37,966 nt of DNA from Cellulomonas sp. B6 (GTDB lineage: Bacteria; Actinomycetota; Actinomycetes; Actinomycetales; Cellulomonadaceae): positions 1 to 37,966 of the forward strand of contig NZ_LNTD01000117.1 of NCBI RefSeq assembly GCF_001462455.1. Reading direction: 5' to 3'. The notes under the pieces were generated by a model. It searched no databases and was not told the origin of the DNA. It saw nothing but the letters and a program-made list of their open reading frames with translations. Both the position numbers and the translations under genes were made by a program. Shown here piece after piece: positions 1-8,209 of this stretch (positions are counted from its first letter, which is position 1; each line of letters opens with the position of its first letter).

Positions 1-150
1 CACGGCGGGCGTCGGCGTCGCGGGGGAGGCCGGTCCAGCCGTCGCACCGCCGCCCGTGCACGCGGCGAGCACCGCGACCAACCCGACCGGCCCGACCATC
101 CCGGCGATCCCCGTACGGCGGCGCTCGGCAGCCCCCAGTCGTCCACGCAT
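1..150 (-). CDS. Putative lipoprotein, N-terminal part only
   Basis: Reading leftward from an ATG at 150-148, the frame stays open to the window edge (50 codons), so only the N-terminus is visible. It has a basic n-region (MRGRLGAAERRR), a hydrophobic stretch and a lipobox VLAAC with the lipidated Cys at residue 31. A flexible G/A/T/P-rich linker typical of the surface-exposed start of a mature lipoprotein follows. The protein should be exported by Sec and tethered to the outer face of the membrane by a diacylglyceryl-Cys. The main domain lies outside the window, so no function can be given. A TAGGTT promoter element ends 7 nt upstream of the ATG and there is no Shine-Dalgarno, which supports this start as leaderless. 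It is divergent from the DUF1361 gene. Confidence 0.7.
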   Translation of the reverse strand, partial: MRGRLGAAERRRTGIAGMVGPVGLVAVLAACTGGGATAGPASPATPTPAV

Positions 151-157
151 GGCGCCG

Positions 158-163
158 AACCTA
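158..163 (-). promoter_or_regulatory. Leaderless -10 element for the lipoprotein gene
   Basis: On the minus strand TAGGTT (TAnnnT class) is followed by 7 nt and then the ATG. That spacing puts transcription start at or next to the start codon. The same geometry recurs before other genes in this window, which is the main support. Confidence 0.5.
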
Positions 164-203
164 CCGATTCCGGACACCTCGCGGGGTCGCCCTGTGGACG
201 GAG

Positions 204-275
204 CTCGACGGACACGTCGACGGCTCGACGGACACGCGCGTGGCCGAGTCCGTCGCGCCGTCAGGGTGTCCGTCG
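204..275. repeat. Cluster of CGACGGACAC words (two direct, one inverted)
   Basis: The 13-mer CTCGACGGACACG occurs twice, at 204-216 and 224-236, exactly 20 bp apart. The reverse complement GTGTCCGTCG is at 266-275. The cluster lies in the 231-bp space between two divergent genes. The same 10-bp core recurs at 9616-9684 and at 37948-37957, always outside genes. The second direct copy and the inverted copy could form a 10-bp stem. Operator, processing signal or genome-wide repeat are all possible. Confidence 0.6.
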
Positions 276-381
276 CGCGCGGGCTGCGCGGGTGCCGCAC
301 GCACACGGACGAGCGCGCCCGTCCTGCGACTGGTTGCATGGGCGCACGCGTGCGCGGGCACGCCGTGCGGAGGGAGAGCGG

Positions 382-1095
382 GTGCTGACCAGCCTGGTCG
401 TCGGGGTGCTGCTGATGAACGTGTTCGCGGCGGGCCTCGTGATCGCCCGGGCCCCGGTCTACCGGACGCGGCTGTACCGACCCATGCTGCTCAACCTCGC
501 GCTGTCGGTCGCGCCGCTCGTGGTGCTGGCGGTCGCCGTCGTCGTGCTGCTGCCGCTGGCCGCCCGGGGCGCACCGTCCGCGGTCGTGTGGGGCGTGGCC
601 GTCGTGCTCGGCGTCGTGTGGCTCCTGCTGCTGCCCAACGCCGGGTACCTCATCACCGAGCTCAACCTCAACCACCGGCGCGAGGGCGAGCGCGTGCCCG
701 AGTGGTACGACGTGCTGCTCGTGCTGGTGCTCGCGATGTCGGGCGTGCTGACGACCGTGCTCAACGTCTTCCTCGTGATCCTGGGGTGGGTGATCCTGCG
801 GTTCGGTGACGAGGCCGCGCCGTTGGCGGGCGCGGAGGCGCGCGCGGTCGAGACGGTCGTGCTGCTGCTCGTCGCGTTCGGCATCTACCTGGGGCGCCAC
901 GTGCGTCTGAACTCGTGGGACGTGAAGCACCCGACGCACCTGGTCCGCAAGGTCGCGCGGCACCTGCGCACCCCCGGTCGGCTGGGCGACGCGATCGGGT
1001 TCACGCTGCTGGGGGCGCTGTTCTTCGGGCTCATGTACCTCGTGATCACGGGGCCGGTGGTGCAGGCGCTCGTCGAGCTCGACCGCGTGCGCTGA
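382..1095 (+). CDS. DUF1361 family membrane protein
   Basis: A 237-residue polytopic inner-membrane protein with about six hydrophobic segments (roughly residues 3-22, 36-60, 66-86, 109-138, 157-172 and 205-225). The DUF1361 hallmarks are present: LLPNAGYLITEL at 83-94 and GIYLGRHVRLNSWD at 167-180. The family's function is unknown and I see nothing here that suggests a substrate. I chose GTG at 382 because AGGGAG at 371-376 sits 5 nt upstream and the protein then begins directly with its first membrane segment. The frame is open further upstream to an ATG at 292, but those 30 residues are Arg/Ala-rich and look non-coding. The gene is monocistronic: the next gene has its own promoter-like sequence (GACAAT, 1127-1132). 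Confidence 0.8.
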   Translation: MLTSLVVGVLLMNVFAAGLVIARAPVYRTRLYRPMLLNLALSVAPLVVLAVAVVVLLPLAARGAPSAVVWGVAVVLGVVWLLLLPNAGYLITELNLNHRREGERVPEWYDVLLVLVLAMSGVLTTVLNVFLVILGWVILRFGDEAAPLAGAEARAVETVVLLLVAFGIYLGRHVRLNSWDVKHPTHLVRKVARHLRTPGRLGDAIGFTLLGALFFGLMYLVITGPVVQALVELDRVR

Positions 1096-1181
1096 CCGCC
1101 CGGGGGTCACGTCGTCGCCGGTCAGGGACAATTCCGCGTCCCGGACGTGCGGCGATGCACGACCCGGCGTTCCATGACGGC

Positions 1182-1730
1182 ATGACGTCCGCCCGTCGTC
1201 GTCGCACCGTCCGACGCACCCCCCGACGCACCGCCCGCGCCGCGGGCGCCCCGGCCGGCCTCGTGCTCGCCGCCGCGCTGGTCGCCCTCACCGGCTGCGG
1301 CGACGGCACCCCCACGTTCCCGACCGACCCCGACGGCACGCTCGAGCGCGTGCGCGGCGGCGAGCTGCGCGCCGGGCTCTCGCCGCACGAGCCGTGGACG
1401 GCGCTCGGCCCGGACGGCACCCTGGGCGGTGTCGAGGTCGCGCTCGTCGAGGACTTCGCGGACGCGCTCGGCGCGGACGTCACGTGGACCACGGGCGGTG
1501 AGGAGGCGCTCGTCGCCGACCTCGAGGAGGGCCGGCTCGACGTGGTCGTCGGCGGGTTCACGGCGTCCACGCCGTGGACGTCGAAGGCCGCCGTGACGGT
1601 GGCCTACACGACCGTCACGGACGAGCACGGCAAGCCCGAGGGGCACGTCGTGCTCGCGCCGATGGGCGAGAACGCGTTCCTCGTCGCGCTCGAGCGGCAC
1701 CTGCTCGACCAGGAGGTGACGGCGCCGTGA
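1182..1730 (+). CDS. Miniature family-3 solute-binding lipoprotein
   Basis: An exported lipoprotein of 182 residues with a long Arg-rich n-region, a hydrophobic core and the lipobox ALTGC (Cys39). The mature part resembles type-3 (amino-acid type) solute-binding proteins: LERVRGGELRAGLSP, then LGGVEVALVEDFADALG and GRLDVVVGGFTAST, and near the end HVVLAPMGENAFLVALE. These correspond to the start and the closing segment of lobe I. The region that normally forms lobe II (about 90 residues) is missing, so the protein is much shorter than the usual 250-300. The stop overlaps the start of the CDF transporter (GTGA), so the two are coupled. No permease or ATPase of an ABC system is nearby, so uptake through ABC transport is unlikely; a sensing or metal-chaperone role for the transporter is a guess. 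An alternative start is ATG at 1155. Confidence 0.7.
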   Translation: MTSARRRRTVRRTPRRTARAAGAPAGLVLAAALVALTGCGDGTPTFPTDPDGTLERVRGGELRAGLSPHEPWTALGPDGTLGGVEVALVEDFADALGADVTWTTGGEEALVADLEEGRLDVVVGGFTASTPWTSKAAVTVAYTTVTDEHGKPEGHVVLAPMGENAFLVALERHLLDQEVTAP

Positions 1731-2743
1731 CGCAGGGAGCCGTGCAGCAGTCGTTCCGGTTCGGCAACACCGAGCTGCCGCCCGACGCGCAGCGCGCACG
1801 CCGCCGCGCGGTGCGGCTCGCGTGGCTGACCATCGGGTTCCTCGTCACCGCCGTGACGCTCGTCTACCTGGTGATGGGCAGCTCGCAGGCCATGAAGGCC
1901 GCGTGGGCCGAGGACCTGCTGTCGTTCATCCCGCCCGTCGCGTTCCTCGTCGCGCTGCACGTCACCGGCAAGGTGCCCAGCGAGCGGCACCCCTACGGCT
2001 ACCACCGGTCCGTCGGCATCGGGCACCTGGTGGCCGCGACCGCGCTGCTGACGATGGGCGCGTTCCTGGTGTTCGACTCGCTGTCCGGGCTGCTGGCCGG
2101 CGAGCACCCGCCCGTCGGGCTGATCGTCGTGCTGGGGCACGAGGTGTGGGCGGGCTGGCTCATGGTCGCGGTCCTCGCGTACACGATCGTGCCGCCCGTG
2201 CTGCTGGGGCGCGCCAAGATGCCGCTCGCCGAGCAGCTGCACGACCGCGTGCTCTACGCCGACGCCGACATGAACAAGGCCGACTGGATGACCGCCGTCG
2301 GCGGGATCGTCGGCGTGCTCGGCATCGGTGCGGGCCTGTGGTGGGCCGACGCGGTCGCCGCACTGTTCATCTCCGGCAGCATCCTGCACGACGGCGTCCG
2401 CAACCTGCGCTCGGCCGTCGCGGCGCTCATGGACGCACGCGCCACGACGGTCGACGGCACGCAGCCGCACCCGCTGCACGACCGCATCGACGCGACCCTG
2501 CGGGCGCTGCCGTGGGTCGCGCAGGCGCAGTCCCGCGTGCGCGACGAGGGGCACGTGTTCCACGTCGAGGCGTTCGTCGTGCCGCACGACGGCATGCCCA
2601 CGCAGGCGCAGCTGCAGCACGCGTGGCACGCCGTCGCCGGGCTCGACTGGAAGGTGCAGGACCTCGTCGTCGTGCCGGTCGACGAGCTGCCGGAGGAGCT
2701 GCTGCCCGGACTGCGGGACGCCACCGGGACGAGACCGGGCTGA
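1727..2743 (+). CDS. Cation diffusion facilitator family transporter
   Basis: A 338-residue protein with a CDF-like layout: about five to six membrane segments in residues 31-220, then a soluble C-terminal domain (about 245-320) like the ferredoxin-like regulatory domain of CDF exporters. The GTG start lies inside the previous stop (GTGA), with AGGAGG at 1711-1716. CDF proteins export divalent metals by proton antiport, using a site from TM2 and TM5. Here that site is unusual: TM2 has AEDLLSFIPP (E62, D63) instead of the common HxxxD-type pattern. TM5 has ADADMNKADW, with Asp181 and Asp186, and Met182 where His is typical. The fold assignment is fairly secure but the metal cannot be called (Fe, Mn, Zn and Co are all possible). 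It is co-translated with the small solute-binding lipoprotein. Confidence 0.82.
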   Translation: MTQGAVQQSFRFGNTELPPDAQRARRRAVRLAWLTIGFLVTAVTLVYLVMGSSQAMKAAWAEDLLSFIPPVAFLVALHVTGKVPSERHPYGYHRSVGIGHLVAATALLTMGAFLVFDSLSGLLAGEHPPVGLIVVLGHEVWAGWLMVAVLAYTIVPPVLLGRAKMPLAEQLHDRVLYADADMNKADWMTAVGGIVGVLGIGAGLWWADAVAALFISGSILHDGVRNLRSAVAALMDARATTVDGTQPHPLHDRIDATLRALPWVAQAQSRVRDEGHVFHVEAFVVPHDGMPTQAQLQHAWHAVAGLDWKVQDLVVVPVDELPEELLPGLRDATGTRPG

Positions 2744-2785
2744 GGAACGTTCTGCGGCCGCTCGGATGCCGTGAGCCCGGTCTCG
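2730..2785 (+). terminator. Hairpin at the end of the CDF gene
   Basis: CGAGACCGGGCT (2730-2741) and AGCCCGGTCTCG (2774-2785) form a perfect 12-bp inverted repeat. The left arm overlaps the last codons and stop of the transporter gene, and the loop (32 nt) contains a further small GC palindrome. There is no U-tract, as is common for actinobacterial terminators. Confidence 0.55.
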
Positions 2786-2847
2786 CCGAGCCCGCGTCCC
2801 GGTATTCGGCGTGAGCCCCGCCGGGACGCCTGGGAGGATGGTGGGTC

Positions 2848-5800
2848 GTGAGCACGTCCGACCCCACCCCCGCCGACGTCCCCGCCGACGCCGACGCCGG
2901 CAGCCCGGCGGCCGACGGTGCGGAGACGCGGCGTCGTGCGCCGCGGCGGCGCGGGGGTCGCGGACGGCGGGGCGAGGGTTCCGCGCGCGAGAGCACGGAC
3001 GGCGTGGCCACGGCCGGTGAGGGCACGGCCGGCGGCGGCGCTCCGCGTCGCGCACGCGACGGGGCACGACGCAATGAGGTACGACGCAATGAGGCACGAC
3101 GCGACGGAGCACGCGGCGACGACTCCGCCCGCGCCGCGGCCCGCGACGCGCACCTGGCCCGCACGGCGCAGGCCCGCGCGGACGTCGCGCTCCCCGCGAT
3201 CGTCTACCCCGAGCAGCTGCCGGTCTCGGCGCGGCGCGACGAGATCGCCGCGGCCCTGCGCGACCACCAGGTCGTGGTCGTCGCGGGCGAGACCGGGTCG
3301 GGCAAGACGACGCAGATCCCGAAGATCGCGCTCGAGCTGGGCCGGGGCCGCGCGGGGCAGATCGGCCACACGCAGCCGCGGCGGATCGCGGCGCGCACGG
3401 TCGCCGAGCGCATCGCCGACGAGCTCGGGGTCCCGCTGGGCGGCGTCGTGGGCTACCAGGTGCGGTTCACGGACGAGTCGAGCGACTCGACGCTCGTCAA
3501 GGTGATGACCGACGGCATCCTGCTCGCGCAGATCCAGCGCGACCCGATGCTGCGGATGTACGACACGCTGATCATCGACGAGGCGCACGAGCGCAGCCTC
3601 AACATCGACTTCATCCTCGGGTACCTCACGCGTCTGCTGCCGCAGCGGCCCGACCTCAAGCTCGTCATCACGTCGGCGACGATCGACTCCGACCGGTTCG
3701 CGCGGCACTTCGGCGCCCCGCCGAGCGACGAGCACCCCGACGGCGTGCCCGCGCCGGTCGTCGAGGTCAGCGGCCGCACCTACCCGGTCGAGATCCGGTA
3801 CCAGCCGCTGTCCCCCGACGACGGCCCGGACCGGGACGTGGTCACGGGCATCACCGAGGCGGTCGACGAGCTCATGGCCGAGGGCCCGGGCGACGTCCTG
3901 GTGTTCCTGTCGGGCGAGCGTGAGATCCGCGACGCCGAGGACGCGCTGCGCGGGTCGCTCGGGCCGCGGGTCAGCGACCCGCGGCACGCGCTGGGCGTGG
4001 ACGTCGTACCGCTGTACGCGCGGCTGTCCGCCGCCGAGCAGCGGCGCGTCTTCGAGCCGCACACGCGCCGCCGCGTGATCCTCGCGACCAACGTCGCCGA
4101 GACGTCGCTGACGGTGCCGGGCGTGCGGTACGTCGTCGACCCCGGCACGGCGCGCATCTCGCGGTTCTCCAAGGCGACGAAGGTGCAGCGGCTGCCGATC
4201 GAGCCGGTGTCGCAGGCGTCCGCCAACCAGCGGTCCGGGCGCTCGGGCCGTGTCGCGCCGGGCGTCGCGATCCGGCTGTACTCGCAGGAGGACTTCGAGT
4301 CCCGCCCCGAGTACACCGAGCCGGAGATCCTGCGCACGTCGCTCGCGTCGGTGATCCTGCAGATGATCGCGGTGGGCGTCGTGACGTCACCCGACGAGGT
4401 CGTCGACTTCCCGTTCGTCGACCCGCCCGACGTGCGCTCGGTGCGTGACGGCGTCGTGCTGCTCACCGAGCTCGGTGCGCTCGAGGAACGCCGGGGCCGC
4501 ACGCAGCTCACCGAGACGGGGCGCGCGCTGGCGCGCCTGCCGATCGACCCGCGCCTCGCGCGCATGGTCGTCGAGGCCGGGCGCCGCGGCGTCGCGCGCG
4601 AGGTGCTCGTGGTGACGGCCGCGCTGTCGATCCAGGACCCGCGCGAGCGGCCCGCCGAGCAGCGCGAGACCGCCGACGCGATGCACCGCCGGTTCGCCGA
4701 CCCGACGTCGGACCTGCTGACCTACCTCAACCTGTGGACGTACCTGCGCGACCGGCAGCGCGAGCTGTCGGGGTCCGCGTTCCGGCGGCTGTGCAAGGCC
4801 GAGCACCTGCACTACCTGCGCGTGCGCGAGTGGCAGGACGTCGTCGCGCAGCTGCGGCAGATGGCCAAGGACCTGGGCTTCGACGCCAAGGGCGCGCCGG
4901 TGCCCGCGTCGTCCGACGTGCCCGCCGCCGCGGGCCACGGCCGCGACGGGCGTCGCGACGGCGGCCGGCACACCCCGACCGGTGCACCCACGCAGGAGTC
5001 CTCCGCCGAGCACACCGGCCCCGACGGCGTGCAGACCCGCTGGTCGTGGGACGGCGACGCGATCCACCGCGCGATGCTGCCGGGCCTGCTGTCGCAGGTC
5101 GGCATGCAGCTCGTCACCGACGTCGCCGCCGGCGCACCCGCCAAGGGCCGCGACGGCAAGCCCCGCCGCCCCGACGCGCGCGCCCGCAACGAGTACCTCG
5201 GCGCGCGCGGCGCACGGTTCGCGATCTTCCCCGGCTCGGGGCTGGCGCGCCGCCCCCCGTCGTGGGTCATGGCGGCCGAGCTCGTCGAGACGTCGCGCCT
5301 GTGGGCGCGGGACGCCGCGCGCGTCGACCCCGCGTGGGTCGAGGAGGCCGCCGCGCACCTCGTGAAGCGCACCTACTCCGAGCCCGCGTGGTCGACGCGC
5401 CAGGGTGCGGCGATGGTCGACGAGAAGGTGCTGCTGTACGGCGTGCCCGTGGTCGCGCAGCGGCGCGTGCTGCTCGCGAGGATCGACCCCGAGCACGCGC
5501 GCGAGCTGTTCCTGCGGCACGCGCTCGTGCAGGGCGAGTGGACGACGCACCACCGGTTCTTCCACGAGAACCGGCGGCTGCTCGCCGAGGCCGAGGCGCT
5601 CGAGGCGCGCGCCCGCCGCCGCGACCTCGTGGTCGACGACGACGCGCTGTTCGACTTCTACGACGCGCGCGTCCCGGCCGACGTGGTCTCGGCGCGGCAC
5701 TTCGACCGGTGGTGGAAGGACGCACGCCGCGACGACCCCGACCTGCTGACGTACACGCGTGACCTGCTGGTCGGCGAGGACGCCGCCGACATCGACGAGC

Positions 5801-7398
5801 AGGCGTTCCCGTCGCGCTGGCCGCAGGGCGACCTGTCGTTCCCGCTGACGTACCAGTTCGAGCCCGGCACCGAGGCCGACGGCGTCACCGTGCACGTCCC
5901 GTTGTCGCAGCTGCCGCGCGTGCGGCCCGAGGGCTTCGACTGGATGGTGCCCGGCATGCGCGCGGAGCTGCTCACCGCGACGATCCGTGCGCTGCCCAAG
6001 CCCGTGCGCGTGCAGCTCGTGCCCGCGCCGGACGTCGCGCGCACGGTCGACGCGTGGCTCGACGAGAACGCCGCGACCTGGGAGGACACGGTGCGCGGGG
6101 CCGACGCGGCGCCGTCGTTCCGGGAGATGTTCGCGCGCGCCGTGCGGGCGCTGCGCGACGTCGAGGTGCCGCCCGACGCGGTCGACGAGGACCGGCTGCC
6201 CGCGCACCTGCGCATGACGTTCCGCGTGGTCGGCGACCGTGGCGGCGTGATCGACGAGGGCACGGACCTGCTCGCGCTGCAGCGCCGCAACGCCGCCCGC
6301 GCGCAGGACGCCGTCGCGTCGGCCGTGCGCACGGCCGTGCGCGCCGCGATGGAGGAGGCGGCCGCGCAGGCCGGCGCGCCGGTTCCCGCGTCCGACGCGA
6401 CCCCCGCACCGGCCACCCCTGGACGGTCCGGCCCGTCGCCCGCCGCGGTCGCGCGAGGGAAGCACGGCCCCGGTCCGACGCTCGAGCGCACCGGACTGAC
6501 GACGTGGCCGGCCGACCTGCCGGGCACCCTGCCCGACGTCGTCGAGGCGCCGTCCGCCGCGGGCGGCGTGGTGCGCGCGTACCCGACGCTCGTCGAGGAG
6601 GGCACGGGTCCGCGCGCGGGCGTCGCGCTGCGCGTGCTCGCCGACGCCGCCGCGGCCGAGTCCGCCGCGCGCCGCGGCCTGCGCCGCCTGCTGCTGCTCG
6701 ACGTGGGCCTCGCGACGCCCCGCGTGACGTCGCGCTGGTCGGGCACGCAGGCCCTCGCGCTCGCGGCGTCCCCGTACGCGTCGACCGACGCGCTGGTCAC
6801 CGACGTGCAGCTCGCGGCCGTCGACCGGATCGTGGCCCGCCACCTGGGCGGCCGGCCCGTGCGCGAGGTCCGCGACGCCGACGCGTACGCGGCGCTGCGC
6901 CAGGCCGTGCGCGACACGCTGGAGGACGACGTGCACCGCGTGGTCGCCGACCTCGTCGCCGTGCTCACGGCGTGGCGCGAGCTCGACGCCGACGTGCGCG
7001 GCTCGGCGAGCCTCGCGCTGCTCGCGACCACGCAGGACCTGCGCGCGCAGTCCGCGGCGCTCGTGCACGACGGGTTCGTGTCCGAGGTCGGCGCCGACCG
7101 GCTGCCCCAGCTGGTCCGGTACCTGCGCGCGGCGCGGCACCGCCTGGCCAAGGCCGCGGAGAACCCGCAGCGCGACGCGGACCTCGCCTGGCAGGTGCAG
7201 GACGTCGAGGACCTGTACGTCGCCGCGCGCGAGCGCGCGCGCACCGCGTCCCCCGACCCGGCGCGCGACGCCGCGCTCGACGACGTGCGGTGGCTGGTCG
7301 AGGAGCTGCGCGTGAGCCTGTTCGCGCAGCAGCTCGGCACGCCCGTGCCCGTGTCGCCGACGCGCATCAGGAAGGCCCTGGCGGCGCTCGGCGCGTGA
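2848..7398 (+). CDS. hrpA: ATP-dependent RNA helicase HrpA (DEAH box)
   Basis: A 1516-residue DEAH-box helicase. RecA-like core: Walker A GETGSGKT (147-154), DEAH (244-247), motif III SAT in LVITSATID, then LVFLSGEREI, NVAETSLTVPGV and motif VI QRSGRSGR. Helicase-associated and OB-type regions follow to about residue 680, then a low-complexity insert (about 685-730), then the very long DUF3418 C-terminal region that distinguishes HrpA from shorter DEAH helicases. HrpA acts on RNA and ribosomes; in E. coli it has been linked to rescue of collided or stalled ribosomes. The first ~115 residues are disordered and Arg/Ala/Gly-rich, probably an RNA-binding tail, and contain a 15-bp tandem repeat. 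GTG at 2848 fits the family, but the gene has no strong Shine-Dalgarno; GAGGAT 8 nt upstream may be a -10 element. Confidence 0.95.
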   Translation: MSTSDPTPADVPADADAGSPAADGAETRRRAPRRRGGRGRRGEGSARESTDGVATAGEGTAGGGAPRRARDGARRNEVRRNEARRDGARGDDSARAAARDAHLARTAQARADVALPAIVYPEQLPVSARRDEIAAALRDHQVVVVAGETGSGKTTQIPKIALELGRGRAGQIGHTQPRRIAARTVAERIADELGVPLGGVVGYQVRFTDESSDSTLVKVMTDGILLAQIQRDPMLRMYDTLIIDEAHERSLNIDFILGYLTRLLPQRPDLKLVITSATIDSDRFARHFGAPPSDEHPDGVPAPVVEVSGRTYPVEIRYQPLSPDDGPDRDVVTGITEAVDELMAEGPGDVLVFLSGEREIRDAEDALRGSLGPRVSDPRHALGVDVVPLYARLSAAEQRRVFEPHTRRRVILATNVAETSLTVPGVRYVVDPGTARISRFSKATKVQRLPIEPVSQASANQRSGRSGRVAPGVAIRLYSQEDFESRPEYTEPEILRTSLASVILQMIAVGVVTSPDEVVDFPFVDPPDVRSVRDGVVLLTELGALEERRGRTQLTETGRALARLPIDPRLARMVVEAGRRGVAREVLVVTAALSIQDPRERPAEQRETADAMHRRFADPTSDLLTYLNLWTYLRDRQRELSGSAFRRLCKAEHLHYLRVREWQDVVAQLRQMAKDLGFDAKGAPVPASSDVPAAAGHGRDGRRDGGRHTPTGAPTQESSAEHTGPDGVQTRWSWDGDAIHRAMLPGLLSQVGMQLVTDVAAGAPAKGRDGKPRRPDARARNEYLGARGARFAIFPGSGLARRPPSWVMAAELVETSRLWARDAARVDPAWVEEAAAHLVKRTYSEPAWSTRQGAAMVDEKVLLYGVPVVAQRRVLLARIDPEHARELFLRHALVQGEWTTHHRFFHENRRLLAEAEALEARARRRDLVVDDDALFDFYDARVPADVVSARHFDRWWKDARRDDPDLLTYTRDLLVGEDAADIDEQAFPSRWPQGDLSFPLTYQFEPGTEADGVTVHVPLSQLPRVRPEGFDWMVPGMRAELLTATIRALPKPVRVQLVPAPDVARTVDAWLDENAATWEDTVRGADAAPSFREMFARAVRALRDVEVPPDAVDEDRLPAHLRMTFRVVGDRGGVIDEGTDLLALQRRNAARAQDAVASAVRTAVRAAMEEAAAQAGAPVPASDATPAPATPGRSGPSPAAVARGKHGPGPTLERTGLTTWPADLPGTLPDVVEAPSAAGGVVRAYPTLVEEGTGPRAGVALRVLADAAAAESAARRGLRRLLLLDVGLATPRVTSRWSGTQALALAASPYASTDALVTDVQLAAVDRIVARHLGGRPVREVRDADAYAALRQAVRDTLEDDVHRVVADLVAVLTAWRELDADVRGSASLALLATTQDLRAQSAALVHDGFVSEVGADRLPQLVRYLRAARHRLAKAAENPQRDADLAWQVQDVEDLYVAARERARTASPDPARDAALDDVRWLVEELRVSLFAQQLGTPVPVSPTRIRKALAALGA
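3064..3108 (+). repeat. 15-bp tandem repeat within hrpA
   Basis: Three tandem 15-bp units start at 3064, 3079 and 3094. The first two differ by one base (GCACGACGCAATGAG versus GTACGACGCAATGAG) and the third is degenerate. The repeat encodes RRNE-type blocks in the disordered N-terminal tail and keeps the frame, so copy-number change would only change tail length. Confidence 0.75.
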
Positions 7399-7473
7399 CG
7401 CGGTGACGTCGCGATGGCGTCGTGGCGCCGTCGGTCGCGCGAGCGGTGCGGGCGCGCGGACGGCCTCGCTGCC

Positions 7474-7479
7474 TAGGCT
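7474..7479 (+). promoter_or_regulatory. Leaderless -10 element for the histidine phosphatase gene
   Basis: TAGGCT ends 6 nt before the ATG at 7486. No ribosome-binding site lies between, so the mRNA probably starts at the ATG. Confidence 0.55.
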
Positions 7480-7485
7480 GACCGG

Positions 7486-8190
7486 ATGGCCACCGTCCTG
7501 CTCGTCCGCCACGGCCGCACCGACGCCAACGTCCGGGGGGTCCTCGCCGGCCGGACCCCGGGCGTGCTGCTCGACGACGTCGGGCACGGCCAGGCCGGGC
7601 GCACCGCCGAGCGGCTCGCCGTCGTGCCGCTCGCCGCGGTCGTGACGAGCCCGCTCGAGCGGTGCCGGCAGACGGCGGACGCGCTGCTCGCCCGGCAGGC
7701 GGGCACGCCGACGCTCACGGTCGACGACGCGCTCACCGAGTGCGGGTACGGCGACTGGCAGGGCCGGTCGCTCGCGGACCTGGCGCGCGAGCCGCTGTGG
7801 GCGACGGTGCAGTCGTACCCGTCGGCGGTGACGTTCCCCGGCGGCGAGTCGCTGGCCGGCATGCAGGCGCGCGCGGTCACGGCGGTGCGCGCGCACGACG
7901 CCGCGGTCGAGCGCGAGCACGGCGCCGGCGCGGTGTGGGCGGCCGTCAGCCACGGCGACGTCGTCAAGGCCGTCCTGGCCGACGCGCTCGGCATGCACCT
8001 CGACCTGTTCCAGCGCCTCGACGTCGGCCCCGCGTCGGTGTCGATCGTCCAGTACGGGCCCGGGCGCCCCCGCGTCGTCACGACGAACAGCTCGTCCGAC
8101 GACCTCGGCTGGCTCGCGGCCGCGCGCCCCGTCGACGACGCACCGGTCGGCGGCGGCGCGGGTCACGTCCCGACCGACGCGACGCGCTGA
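7486..8190 (+). CDS. MSMEG_4193-type histidine phosphatase
   Basis: A 234-residue histidine phosphatase (phosphoglycerate mutase-like). The catalytic motif LVRHGRTDAN puts the phospho-accepting His at residue 9. The other catalytic residues are visible: Arg59 in SPLERC, Glu85 in LTECGYGDW and His156 in SHGD. Length and motifs fit the actinobacterial MSMEG_4193 subfamily, whose substrate is unknown. It is followed by DUF3090 and SCO1664 genes; the three are a conserved actinobacterial neighbourhood often found next to mshC of mycothiol synthesis, so a link to thiol or inositol-phosphate chemistry is suspected but unproven. The start is supported by the leaderless TAGGCT promoter. Confidence 0.9.
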   Translation: MATVLLVRHGRTDANVRGVLAGRTPGVLLDDVGHGQAGRTAERLAVVPLAAVVTSPLERCRQTADALLARQAGTPTLTVDDALTECGYGDWQGRSLADLAREPLWATVQSYPSAVTFPGGESLAGMQARAVTAVRAHDAAVEREHGAGAVWAAVSHGDVVKAVLADALGMHLDLFQRLDVGPASVSIVQYGPGRPRVVTTNSSSDDLGWLAAARPVDDAPVGGGAGHVPTDATR

Positions 8191-8197
8191 CCGTTCG

Positions 8198-8203
8198 TAC
8201 ACT
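8198..8203 (+). promoter_or_regulatory. Leaderless -10 element for the DUF3090 gene
   Basis: TACACT ends 6 nt before the ATG at 8210, in the 19-bp space after the phosphatase stop. DUF3090 and SCO1664 can therefore probably be transcribed separately from the phosphatase. Confidence 0.5.
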
Positions 8204-8209
8204 CGAAAG

